A DNA stretch of 64,000 nt from Pseudomonadota bacterium (GTDB taxonomy: Bacteria > Myxococcota_A > Polyangia > Polyangiales > Polyangiaceae), in the NCBI GenBank assembly GCA_023423895.1, contig JAFAER010000018.1:62001-126000 (forward strand). Reading direction: 5' to 3'. The position numbers and the translations under genes were made by a program. The first letter of the stretch is position 1, and every line of letters begins with the position of its first letter. Below, piece after piece: positions 52,047 through 59,719 of this stretch. The notes under the pieces were generated by a model. It was not told the origin of the DNA and did no database searches. It was given only the letters and a program-made list of their open reading frames with translations.

Positions 52047-52775
52047 ATGCAGACACATGAGACGAGCACAGCCGTGCTGCCGATCCTGAGCCCCAGCGCG
52101 CTCGATGCGAGCGCAGCGGCCGACGTAACGAACGGCGAGACCAGTGACTCGGCGCGTCGTCGGACGAATGGAGACGCGGCTGCTCACAAGGACGTTCGAG
52201 CGACCAGTGAGATGAGCCCCGCTGCAGCCGCCGTGCGTCGCATGCTCAACCGAAGCGGGAACAGCTTGTTCACCGCGATCGAGCCGCTTTCGGACGAAGA
52301 GTTCTTTGCGGCTGGTGTCAATGGCATCTCCGTTGCCTGGACCGTGGGCCATCTCGCGTGCGTCTTCGATCTCTTCACTTCGTGGATCCGTGGGAATGGC
52401 TGTTTGCTCCCCAAGGAAGTTCACAACGTGTTCAACAGCCTCGAAGTGAAGGCTCCGGGCGGGCCCACCAAGGCTGAGGTTGTCAGAAAGTCGATTTACA
52501 ACAAAGGCGAGATCCAGTTTTTGCTGCGCTCCGCTCAGATCGAGGCGCTGAAGCTGCTCGCGACCTGCACCGAGCGAGGCTGGGCGGCGCCGCCTCCCGG
52601 CCCGCGCCCGGAAGATCTCCACACGGTGGGCGACATCTGGGAGCACCTTGCCGTTCACACGTATTGGCACATGGGCGAGCTGTGCGGAACGTTCCCGCGA
52701 TTTCACGGGACCTACACGCTGAACATGCTCCCGCACTACTTCTTCTATCTCCCCGCGGAGCGCGCCGGTGAGTAA
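52047..52775 (+). CDS. DinB-like four-helix protein
   Basis: The protein has 242 residues from ATG 52047 with a GAGGT site. The first 75 residues are disordered (Ser/Thr/Ala-rich). The rest is a helical bundle with MLNRSGNSLFTAIEPLSDEEFF, SVAWTVGHLACVFDLF and WEHLAVHTYWHMGELCG. Its three His residues (VGHL, HTYWH) sit where DinB/YfiT family proteins bind a metal ion. Family members include thiol-dependent transferases and hydrolases. Its TAA overlaps the start of the dioxygenase gene by 8 bases, so the two are coupled and probably act in one pathway. Confidence 0.75.
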   Translation: MQTHETSTAVLPILSPSALDASAAADVTNGETSDSARRRTNGDAAAHKDVRATSEMSPAAAAVRRMLNRSGNSLFTAIEPLSDEEFFAAGVNGISVAWTVGHLACVFDLFTSWIRGNGCLLPKEVHNVFNSLEVKAPGGPTKAEVVRKSIYNKGEIQFLLRSAQIEALKLLATCTERGWAAPPPGPRPEDLHTVGDIWEHLAVHTYWHMGELCGTFPRFHGTYTLNMLPHYFFYLPAERAGE

Positions 52776-53301
52776 CGACATCCGCGTCGTCGACGTTCTG
52801 CGTTGGATCGAGGGAAGCAAGCAGCGCCGGACCGATCAGGTGCTGGATCACGAGACGTGCTGGAATCGCGAGCTGATCGTGAAGCTCTTCGATGGTCCCA
52901 CGCCGTCGGACCGGAGCGACTTCCACATCAACACGTCCCCCGAGCTCTTCTACCAGTTCGAAGGGGACCTGTTCTGCCGGTTGCTTCGCAACGGAGAGTT
53001 CGAGGACTGCACCATCACGACCGGCCAGATGTTCTACATCCCACCGCTCGTTCCGCACCTCAATCGCCGCCCGCCGGGGAGCATCGGTCTCGCCGTTCAC
53101 ACGCAACGTGCCGAAGGGGCGCTCGACGCGGTGGCTTGGTACTGCGAAGTCTGCCGCAACCAGCTTCATCGCATCGACTATCTGTTCAAGGACCTACTCG
53201 GACAGCTTCCTCCGCTGGTGCGAGCGTTCCTTGCGGATGAAGAGAAGCGAACCTGCACGAAGTGCGGCTGGAAGATGCCCGCGGACCAGGGCCGCATGTA
53301 A
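52768..53301 (+). CDS. 3-hydroxyanthranilate 3,4-dioxygenase-like cupin
   Basis: The protein has 177 residues with a GTG start. The sequence follows the HAO pattern: DFHINTSPELFYQFEGDLFCRL (His-x-x-x-x-Glu iron motif), GQMFYIPPLVPHLNRRPPGSIG with the third ligand His, LDAVAWYCEVCRNQLHRIDY, and a rubredoxin-like end RTCTKCGWKMP that in bacterial HAOs binds a second iron. HAO opens the ring of 3-hydroxyanthranilate, leading to quinolinate. No other kynurenine-pathway gene is in the window, so a specialised use is possible. Confidence 0.88.
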   Translation: MSNDIRVVDVLRWIEGSKQRRTDQVLDHETCWNRELIVKLFDGPTPSDRSDFHINTSPELFYQFEGDLFCRLLRNGEFEDCTITTGQMFYIPPLVPHLNRRPPGSIGLAVHTQRAEGALDAVAWYCEVCRNQLHRIDYLFKDLLGQLPPLVRAFLADEEKRTCTKCGWKMPADQGRM

Positions 53302-53313
53302 CGACAGATAGCG

Positions 53314-53364
53314 TTCGGAGCCGCCGCAACAGAGCGATTCTGTCGCTATCGCGGCGGCCTCGAA
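53314..53364. terminator. long GC-rich hairpin between convergent operons
   Basis: TTCGGAGCCGCCGC (53314-53327) pairs almost perfectly with GCGGCGGCCTCGAA (53351-53364); an inner ACAGA/TCTGT pair extends the structure. It lies just past the stop of the dioxygenase gene. Confidence 0.6.
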
Positions 53365-53382
53365 CGAACGAAGGAAGAAAGA

Positions 53383-53410
53383 GCGAGCACCACCAGTGGT
53401 GGTGACTCGC
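53383..53410. terminator. second hairpin, abutting the methyltransferase stop
   Basis: GCGAGCACCACC and GGTGGTGACTCGC form a stem with one bulge and a two- to four-base loop. It ends one base before the stop codon of the minus-strand gene, so it probably serves the leftward operon. Confidence 0.55.
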
Positions 53411-54046
53411 TTAGATGCGTTGCAGCCAGTAGCTGTTCAACTGCACCGTCGGCCCGATCGGAAGAGGAAGTGGCGCGATGACCGATCGGTGGTCCACTTC
53501 TTTCAGCGCAGGCCCGAACAGATCGAGGACCTCTCGGCGCGAACGCCGCCTCGGGCCGACCGGGCGCCAGTCGAGGGCGTGACGGCGACCCAGATGAACG
53601 AGCACGTAGCTGCCGCCCGGCTTCAGCCAACGAAGCAACTGGTCGCGATAGGCGGGCCGGTCGCTCGGGCGAAGCGTGTGCAGGCAGCCGCGATCGAGGA
53701 TCAGGTCGAAGGGCTCACGCGGCTGGAACTCGAGAACGCTCCCGACCACCAGCTCGGCGCTTCGTCCACTCGCCTGAACCCGCTCGCGCGCCATGCGCAC
53801 GGCGGGCTCCATGAAGTCCAGGCCGGTGACCTGATAGCCGCGCTCCGCGAGCCACAGCGTGAACACGCCCGAGCCGCACCCGATATCGAGGGCACGGCCC
53901 GGGTTCGTGTCTGCCTCGGTTGCCTTGCAGAGCAACTCGGGCGCCGCCTCGCTGTGCCAGGGAAGCTCTTCCGGCCGCTTCGCGTTCCGATAGAGATGCG
54001 CGAGGTAGGCGCGCTGGATCTGAGGCATCTTCACGTTCAGGACCAC
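53411..54046 (-). CDS. class I SAM-dependent methyltransferase
   Basis: The protein has 211 residues. Motif I RALDIGCGSGVFTLWLAERG, motif II YQVTGLDFMEPAVRMARERV, then FDLILDRGCLHTLRPSDRPAY (DRG.(L/F)H as in thiopurine/tellurite-type methyltransferases) and LLRWLKPGGSYVLVHLG. The N-terminus includes RPEELPWHSEAAPELL, the PW.. pattern of the same group. Small-molecule methylation is likely. The start overlaps the stop of the preceding minus-strand gene by 10 bases. Confidence 0.88.
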   Translation of the reverse strand: MVLNVKMPQIQRAYLAHLYRNAKRPEELPWHSEAAPELLCKATEADTNPGRALDIGCGSGVFTLWLAERGYQVTGLDFMEPAVRMARERVQASGRSAELVVGSVLEFQPREPFDLILDRGCLHTLRPSDRPAYRDQLLRWLKPGGSYVLVHLGRRHALDWRPVGPRRRSRREVLDLFGPALKEVDHRSVIAPLPLPIGPTVQLNSYWLQRI

Positions 54047-54606
54047 TGAACCGTGTACTGAATCTCCTCGGGCGCAGGCTTCTCGAGCGACCAGCCGACC
54101 TGTTCGATGGTTGCCTGGGCGCCGACGGCCTTCATTCCGAAACGCAGGAAGCCGACGGAAGCAGCCCCGACGTGATCGAAGTGCTCGACCTTGCTGAGTC
54201 GCATGCTGATCCGCTTGGCATCGTTGTCGACGCTGACCACGCTGAACTCGCCGGCCGAGTGATCGCGCTGCCAGAAGGTCGGCACCTTCTTGCAGAAGAG
54301 CGCCGGGTTCAGCAGCCGCAAGGCCAACTGGAGGAACGTGTTCGTTGCCTCGGTGGCCATGAACTCTCCGAGCGACACGAGCGACTCGTAGGCATCCTTC
54401 GGGCCGGACGCGTCGACGATCGCACGATGGAGCACGATGCAGTGCTCACGCGGATACCACTCGACCGGTTTGAGGTCCGCCAACGTCATTCGCAGTGACG
54501 GCGGAAAGCTAGCCTTGATCTTCGTCACCTCGGCGTCCGGATAGTGCTGCTCGATGAACTTGAGCGCTCGCTGGAGCATGTAACCCCGAAGCATCGGTGC
54601 TGACAT
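54037..54606 (-). CDS. hypothetical protein, possibly DUF2378-like
   Basis: The protein has 189 residues with a GAGAGG site. It opens MSAPMLRGYMLQRALKFIEQHYPD and has ADLKPVEWYPREHCIVLHRAIV and FMATEATNTFLQLALRLL, ending with a strand-rich domain (GEFSVVSVDNDAKRISMRLS, VGFLRFGMKAVG). Size and the L..A.EWYP segment recall the myxobacterial DUF2378/TIGR02265 family, but I am not certain. It lies between a STAS regulator and a methyltransferase in one leftward operon, so a signalling or ligand-binding role is conceivable. Confidence 0.65.
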   Translation of the reverse strand: MSAPMLRGYMLQRALKFIEQHYPDAEVTKIKASFPPSLRMTLADLKPVEWYPREHCIVLHRAIVDASGPKDAYESLVSLGEFMATEATNTFLQLALRLLNPALFCKKVPTFWQRDHSAGEFSVVSVDNDAKRISMRLSKVEHFDHVGAASVGFLRFGMKAVGAQATIEQVGWSLEKPAPEEIQYTVQWS

Positions 54607-54646
54607 AAGACCTCTCGTTCTCCTTTGCTGTTCGCTGAGCCGCGCC

Positions 54647-55291
54647 CTACGAATCCAGTGTCGCGGTCCGAACGCGCGAGTTGATGAAGTGCTGCAGCGC
54701 GTTCCGAAGCGAGCGATGCGTGAGGACGCCGCTGAGATCGACCCCCATGTGGACGATCGTCTGCGCGATCCCGGGATTGATTCCCGTCAGGACGCAGTCC
54801 GATCCGAGCAACCGGACCGCGCGCGCCATCCGCAGGAAGTGATCCGCGGTTCCCGTGTCCATCACCTGAATGCCGGTGATGTCGATGATCGCGCACGTTG
54901 CCTTCTTCTCGGCAATTGCACCCAGCAGCGCCTCCGTCATTTCCGAGGCGCGTGTGGTATCGAGCACGCCGACGACCGGGAGACACAGGATGCCTTCCCA
55001 GACCTCGATGATTGGCGTCGCCAGCTCTCGGATTGCGGCACGCTGAATCTCGATGGTTGCAAGCTTCTCTTCGAGCTCCCGCTGGTTGATCTCGCTTTGC
55101 CGCTGGGCATCACCCAGCGAAGCGATCATCGAGTTGATCCCCTCGTAGAGGGTCGACAACGGATGTTCGGCGGGAAGGTCGGAATGGAGCCGCGTGCCGT
55201 AGTGCCCGCTTCCGACGTCGGCGACGACAAGAAGGATATCGGCTACGCGTTCGACAATGGCCTCACCAACATCATCGATCTGAACGCTCAT
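54647..55291 (-). CDS. STAS-domain protein of RsbR type
   Basis: The protein has 214 residues from ATG 55291. Residues 1-70 are an N-terminal sensory segment with HPLSTLYEGINSMIASL, followed by a coiled linker (QRQSEINQRELEEKLATIEI). Residues 95-205 are a STAS domain: TPIIEVWEGILCLPVVGVLD, KKATCAIIDITGIQVMDTGTADHF (the Thr at DTGTA is the expected phosphorylation site) and SDCVLTGINPGIAQTIVHMG. This is the RsbR stressosome layout. RsbS/RsbT partners are not adjacent. It heads a leftward operon with the unknown protein and the methyltransferase. Confidence 0.88.
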   Translation of the reverse strand: MSVQIDDVGEAIVERVADILLVVADVGSGHYGTRLHSDLPAEHPLSTLYEGINSMIASLGDAQRQSEINQRELEEKLATIEIQRAAIRELATPIIEVWEGILCLPVVGVLDTTRASEMTEALLGAIAEKKATCAIIDITGIQVMDTGTADHFLRMARAVRLLGSDCVLTGINPGIAQTIVHMGVDLSGVLTHRSLRNALQHFINSRVRTATLDS

Positions 55292-55784
55292 CAATTTCGC
55301 CCGGCAATCCCCCCGGTTGAAATTCGTTAATGCAGCCGGGGCGGAACATGCCATGGGGTCTTGGGCCGCGCCTAGCAAATTCGTCAGTTTTATCGCTTTC
55401 CGGAAAACCATGGGGGACGCGTGGAGGGCATCATGGGAGCGCAGCGTCCGAGGAACTACAGGGAGCGACTCGACCGCCGGTGCGTCCGTCCTCTCGTCTC
55501 GTCTCGTCTCGCGCGCCGCCACGCGTGAGGCGAGTCGACGAGGATGCTCCGTCGAGCTGCTGACCGAGCGGCGCCACGTCGACGCGCACCGGACGTTCGC
55601 GACCACACGATCCTCGCCGGCCGAGGGGCGCGCTTCGAGGTCGTCGAATACGACGGGCTGGTCGACCGCGCGCGCGGTGCTCGACGACGCGTGGCGGATC
55701 CGCTTCGAGGTCTGGAGGCGGGTTCGGCACGGGGCACAGCGGGTGAGCGCCGTCGGCACAAGCTCAACCGATCTCAGACGATAT
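55292..55784. other. intergenic, nothing coding
   Basis: About 490 bases between the divergent STAS operon and the gene at 55830. It contains an AT-richer patch (55370-55410, with TAGCAAATTCGTC at 55373) and a perfect TCTCG x4 tandem repeat at 55492-55511. The long frames here look like GC-rich background. Confidence 0.4.
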
Positions 55785-55799
55785 TGAAAGTCACTTTCA
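55785..55799. promoter_or_regulatory. Fur-like 7-1-7 palindrome TGAAAGTCACTTTCA
   Basis: This is a perfect inverted repeat (TGAAAGT-C-ACTTTCA) in an AT-rich setting. It keeps 10 of the 14 arm positions of the Fur 7-1-7 consensus TGATAAT-n-ATTATCA. CTTTCA at 55794 and TATACC at 55817, 17 bp apart, could be -35/-10 elements that it overlaps, so it may repress the gene at 55830. Confidence 0.45.
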
Positions 55800-55829
55800 T
55801 TTTGTTGCGAATCGCCTATACCATGGCGC

Positions 55830-56273
55830 ATGGACGACCGACGCCCGGGCCTCGTCGACGAGACGCGGCGTGCCCTCGCGGCGGCGGGAATCGAAGCGTT
55901 CCGTCGGGCCGACGAGGCTTCCGCACGTGCGCTCGACCGCCTTGCGCTCGAGGAAGCGGAGCGTGTCTGCGCGCTCGCCGAGAGCGGGGCCGAGGCTGCG
56001 ATGGTGGTCGCGCCCGTCCTCCAGACCATCGCATGCAACGGCCGGGCAGAGCTCGAGCGTTGCGCCGGCAACGAGGACGAAGCTCGCGAGCTGCTCGACC
56101 TTGCTCTGCAGCGTCTCATCGATATAGGTAGCGGTCCGTCAGTGCCTTTCGCCGTACGCGCGGCAGCCGCGCCAACTCGCAGCCCGCTCTCGCCGAGCTC
56201 GTTCGACACACTCCGGACTCGTCTCCGGACGCGCTCGGGCCCGCCGTCGCGAGCGCGATGGCCGCGTGGGTGA
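55830..56273 (+). CDS. hypothetical helical protein behind a Fur-like site
   Basis: The frame begins MDDRRPGLVDETRRALAAAG 30 bp after the palindrome. Residues 1-100 look genuinely coding, with amphipathic helices (SARALDRLALEEAERVCALAE, VAPVLQTIACNGRAELERCA, EARELLDLALQRLIDI). From about residue 103 (GSGPSVPF...) the composition turns Arg/Ser/Pro-rich like background, suggesting a frameshift or truncation near 56130. No family is recognised. If the palindrome is a real Fur or TetR-type operator, this gene is its first target. Confidence 0.45.
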   Translation: MDDRRPGLVDETRRALAAAGIEAFRRADEASARALDRLALEEAERVCALAESGAEAAMVVAPVLQTIACNGRAELERCAGNEDEARELLDLALQRLIDIGSGPSVPFAVRAAAAPTRSPLSPSSFDTLRTRLRTRSGPPSRARWPRG

Positions 56274-56346
56274 GCGTCAGAACCGTGCTCGCGTCCCGGA
56301 GCTCTTCCGAAACCCGCAACCAACCCGTCGTCTCGTAGTCGAAGAC

Positions 56347-57159
56347 ATGATGAACACTTCTCCGATCTCCGCTCCGGCGCCCTGGCGGTCGAAATACACG
56401 GCCGAGCGCGTGCTCGACGTTCACCACTGGACCGACCGCCTCTTCACCATTCGCTGCACGCGCAACGGCGGCTTCCGTTTCGCGAACGGCCAGTTCGTGA
56501 TGATGGGCCTCGAAGTCGCCGGCTCGCCGCTCGTGCGCGCGTATTCGATGGCGAGCGCCAATCACGAGGACTGCCTCGAGTTCTTCTCGATCAAGGTCGA
56601 AGACGGGCCACTCACCTCGCGTCTTCAGCACGTGAAGGCGGGTGACGACATCCTGGTGGGCACGCGCCCGACCGGGACGCTCACGATCGGCAACTTGCGG
56701 CCGGGGAAGACGCTCTGGCTCCTCGCCACGGGGACCGGCCTCGCGCCGTTCTTGAGCATCATCAAGGACCCCGATACGTACGAGCGCTTCGATCGCGTCG
56801 TGCTCGCGCATACGTGCCGGAACGTCGACGACCTCGCCTACGGGCGCTTCATCGAGCACGAGCTCCCCTCCAGCGAGCTGCTCGGAGAGATCGTTCGCCC
56901 GCGCCTCGTCTACTACCCGTCTGTGACGCGCGAGGCTTTCCGCACGCAGGGGCGCATCACGGACCTGCTCGCGACCGGCCGCGCGTGCTCCGATCTCGGC
57001 CTGCCGGCGCTCGACCCCTCGCGGGATCGCATCATGCTCTGCGGTAACCCGGAGATGCTGAAGGAGACGTCGACGTGGCTCGAGTCTCGCAGCTTCGAAG
57101 AGGGCAACAGCGGAGAGCCGGGGGACTACCTCATCGAGAAGGCGTTCGTCCTGAAGTAG
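56347..57159 (+). CDS. fpr: ferredoxin-NADP(+) reductase
   Basis: The protein has 270 residues with an ATGATG start. The bacterial subclass I FNR pattern is complete: FRFANGQFVMMGL, the FAD motif LVRAYSMASA, GPLTSRLQHVKAGDDILVG, the NADP motif LLATGTGLAPFLSII, VLAHTCRNVDDLAY, YYPSVTRE and IMLCGNPEM. It ends DYLIEKAFVLK, close to the FVEK ending of proteobacterial Fpr. It transfers electrons between NADPH and ferredoxin or flavodoxin in the cytosol. It is preceded by the Fur-like site and the gene at 55830, so iron or redox control is plausible. Confidence 0.93.
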   Translation: MMNTSPISAPAPWRSKYTAERVLDVHHWTDRLFTIRCTRNGGFRFANGQFVMMGLEVAGSPLVRAYSMASANHEDCLEFFSIKVEDGPLTSRLQHVKAGDDILVGTRPTGTLTIGNLRPGKTLWLLATGTGLAPFLSIIKDPDTYERFDRVVLAHTCRNVDDLAYGRFIEHELPSSELLGEIVRPRLVYYPSVTREAFRTQGRITDLLATGRACSDLGLPALDPSRDRIMLCGNPEMLKETSTWLESRSFEEGNSGEPGDYLIEKAFVLK

Positions 57160-57236
57160 TCGGCACCACGCGTTCGGGAGCACGCCTGCGGTAGAGCTTT
57201 GCTGCGCAGCTGAGCTTGGGTGCTACGGTTGGCGGC

Positions 57237-58436
57237 ATGTCGCCCGTGGCCATCCGAAGCGCCAGTCGACTGCACATCGTGGCGTGGGACCAGCGCGGCC
57301 ACTGGCTGACGGATCTCGATTCCCGTCGCACGCTGCTCCTCGATCCTGCGGGGACCATCGTGGAGACGAGCGAGCCGTTTCCCACCGCCGTGAATGTGCC
57401 GGCCAATGCCCCTTATCCGCGCGGCTCGGTGCTCGCGGCGCAGGTGCCGTACGCGGATGCGGAGGACTCGCAGCTGCCGAAGCTCCCGGCGAGCGTCCCT
57501 CACGGCTGGACCGTGCGCTGGGGCGATCGCTGGGCCGTGCTTGCCATGGCGGACAAGCTCTTCGTCGGGCGCGGGACGCAGGTCGTCGCCATCGTGCACC
57601 TCGAGAGCAGCAGCGACCAAATCCGCGCGTATCCACCCGGACTCGTGATCCGCCTCTTCGGCAGCGACCACGCGTTCCCGTGGGATGCGTTCGATGGCGC
57701 CGAGCTCTACGCCACGCCCTACGTCATCCAGCTGGCTGCGTCGGTGCAGCGGCGCGCACGAGTGTTGCTCGCCGGCGCGACGATCTCGCGCCTGGAGATC
57801 CTCGAGCCAGAGCCCCACTGGAGAAACACGGTGACGGTGCCCTCACGTGGCAACCCGCTGGGGCTTGCGGCCGGCGAGCTCGTGCTGGCCGTCGGCAACG
57901 AGGTGGAGGGGCAGTTCGCGATCGCCGAAGTGCAGCGCGGGGAGCTCGCAACGAGCGTGACGTCGGTCACACGTGGCGAGCCGATGCTCGTCGGCAGGAG
58001 CAAGGCTCGACGACCAGCGTGGGTCGCCCGGCTGGTCCGCGCGGGTCTCGTCGATTCGGCGACGGACGTGCCCGAGCACACATGGTTCGACGAGCCGGTC
58101 AAGGCGCTCGCATCGATCTACGAACCACGCGCAGCGCTCGATCGTGGCTTCGTCTGGTACAGCTTGAAGATCCGTAACGACACGGAGAGCCCCACCGCCG
58201 ACTTCGCGCGGATGGCGCAGGCGCCCAGGGGTGCACTCAAAGGCATTCGGTTCCCAGAGGACGGAGACGCCAACGACGTCGAGGAGCTCCTCGTCAAGGT
58301 CAACGCGCGGCTCGCACAGCTGGGGCTGTCGCGGCGAATCTACGAGCTCGCCACCGATGATACCTGGTACGCCTTCATCGCGCGCACGCCAGCGGAGCTC
58401 GCAACCTTGAAAGGCGCCGGCCTGATCGTTCAGTGA
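57237..58436 (+). CDS. hypothetical protein
   Basis: The protein has 399 residues from ATG 57237. There is no signal peptide or membrane span. The first 260 residues alternate short strands (LHIVAWDQRGHWLTDL, RLLLAGATISRLEIL, GELVLAVGNEVEGQF), suggesting a propeller-like fold. The last 120 are more helical (NDVEELLVKVNARLAQLGLS, YELATDDTWYAFIARTP). I recognise no family. The codon pattern and length support a real gene. It follows the reductase by 77 bp. Confidence 0.65.
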   Translation: MSPVAIRSASRLHIVAWDQRGHWLTDLDSRRTLLLDPAGTIVETSEPFPTAVNVPANAPYPRGSVLAAQVPYADAEDSQLPKLPASVPHGWTVRWGDRWAVLAMADKLFVGRGTQVVAIVHLESSSDQIRAYPPGLVIRLFGSDHAFPWDAFDGAELYATPYVIQLAASVQRRARVLLAGATISRLEILEPEPHWRNTVTVPSRGNPLGLAAGELVLAVGNEVEGQFAIAEVQRGELATSVTSVTRGEPMLVGRSKARRPAWVARLVRAGLVDSATDVPEHTWFDEPVKALASIYEPRAALDRGFVWYSLKIRNDTESPTADFARMAQAPRGALKGIRFPEDGDANDVEELLVKVNARLAQLGLSRRIYELATDDTWYAFIARTPAELATLKGAGLIVQ

Positions 58437-58567
58437 CAAATCCGTTCGCTGAGATAGGGCTGGGGCGCCACGGCAAAGCGGCACGCACCCAGCGCGTGAG
58501 CGTTCGTTGGAGGTTGGGGCGCTTCCGTTTTCCGCCTCTTCGCTGTTAGCGTTCGCCGGCAACAGCG

Positions 58568-58954
58568 ATGCGAGACAACGACTTCGGGAGTAGTTGCTCT
58601 GGGCGGTTGGGACCTTGGCGCGAACGCGGTCGGTTCGGAACACGACGAGGCGTCATCTGCTGGCTGTTTGTGGTTCTGCTCGGGAACGTTGCTTGCGGCC
58701 CGCAGGTCTATGTTCGCAATCATGCAGAGCGAGAGCTGCGTAGGCGCGCTGCCTTCGAGACCGGTTGCCCGGCCGATCAGCTCTCGTTGACCCCGCTGTC
58801 GTCCGCGATGGGCGTCGAGTCGAGGGACAGGAGCACCGACACTCCCAGAACGATGGGCGTCTCCGGGTGCGGGAAGAGGGGCATCTACGTTTACGTCGCG
58901 GGGCAGGGCTATGTGCTCAATGCCGCGAGCCACAAAGCCCACACGGACCCCTAA
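58568..58954 (+). CDS. small Cys-containing lipoprotein
   Basis: The protein has 128 residues. A basic N-terminus precedes ICWLFVVLLGNVAC|GP, a lipoprotein signal. The mature part has ERELRRRAAFETGCPADQLS and TMGVSGCGKRGIYVYV. The A.F...C....L ... (V.)GCG..(A/G).Y pattern recurs in many short Polyangiales lipoproteins of unknown role. Its stop overlaps by 4 bases the stop of the convergent gene at 58951. Confidence 0.7.
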   Translation: MRDNDFGSSCSGRLGPWRERGRFGTRRGVICWLFVVLLGNVACGPQVYVRNHAERELRRRAAFETGCPADQLSLTPLSSAMGVESRDRSTDTPRTMGVSGCGKRGIYVYVAGQGYVLNAASHKAHTDP

Positions 58955-59271
58955 GCGGCTGGTGCTCGCGTGCGTCGGTGACGTCGTTCGGCATGCGTCA
59001 GCGGCTGTCGCGCGTCCCCTTTCTCGTAGGCGACCGTCAGCTCGCCGGCGATCGGCTGGCCCATGGCGCGCGAGACGTAGCTGAAACGCAGGAACCGCCC
59101 GCCGAGGAGCATCGCGATGGTGCCGTCCCACGGCGCGACCTCGGCGGCCTCGGGGTTGCTCGGATCGACATACGTCTTGGCCGTGCCCGTCCATCGTCCG
59201 GCCAACCGGGCGAGACGTGCGTGAAGGTCGGTCGGCGAGAAGGGCCCCGTAGCCGCTGCAGCGAGATCCAT
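58951..59271 (-). pseudogene. truncated DUF1579-like gene
   Basis: The first 85 of 106 residues follow the DUF1579 pattern: LARLAGRWTGTAKTYVDPSN, VAPWDGTIAMLLGGRFLRFSY and GQPIAGELTVAYEKGD. After YEKGDARQ the sequence becomes Arg-rich and stops, at the point where it runs into the convergent lipoprotein gene. Full-length members have about 150-160 residues, so the last third is lost. The function of the family is unknown. Confidence 0.55.
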
Positions 59272-59719
59272 CGTGCGTTGCCACGGGGTGCCATCGCGCC
59301 GCCGCTCAGGGCTGGGGCGTGCTGCGCTCGTCGTTCGTGCGGAGGGAACGCGCGATGCGGACGGAGCGAACGGCAGTCGTCGCTACTGCCCGGCGCCTGA
59401 TGACGTGGGGACCCTGAAGCGAAGCGTCCGAACTGCTGTAAGGTGGCGTGCCAGATGCGAGACGAAGCCAGGCGCGCGATGCTTCTCAAGATCCGTCCCT
59501 CCTTCGGGCGCACGGGATCCTCTCGCGCCGCGAGCGGCATGACCTTGCCGTGGCAGCTCTCCGCTCCGTGATCGCTCCCGCGGCCGAGCAGCTCCTCACC
59601 ATCAGCTACGGAATCGGCGCCGTACCCGCGGCAGTTGCCGACGTAGGTTAACTAGGCAACTACTCCGCGAGAGAGCTCCGGCCGCCGGCCCTCGCTCAGC
59701 CAAGGCCGGCACACACCAC
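59272..59719. other. intergenic, no gene supported
   Basis: About 450 bases between two minus-strand genes. Frames on both strands look like background. The only structure noted is the AGTTGCC/GGCAACT element near 59633-59662. Confidence 0.4.
59644..59662. promoter_or_regulatory. degenerate copy of the AGTTGCC/GGCAACT palindrome
   Basis: TAGGTTAACTAGGCAACTA resembles the palindrome at 36758-36773, with one arm (GGCAACT) exact. A further AGTTGCC lies upstream at 59633. It sits past the 3' end of the carotenoid operon and ahead of the DUF1579 fragment, so its target is unclear. Confidence 0.3.

Noticed and set aside
51699..55385. Shared 13-mer TAGCAAATTCGTC at 51699 and 55373 flanking the 52-55 kb operons
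   Set aside because: In a 64-kb window some tens of shared 13-mers are expected by chance. There is no longer repeat, no insertion-sequence gene, and orientation relative to the two operons differs.
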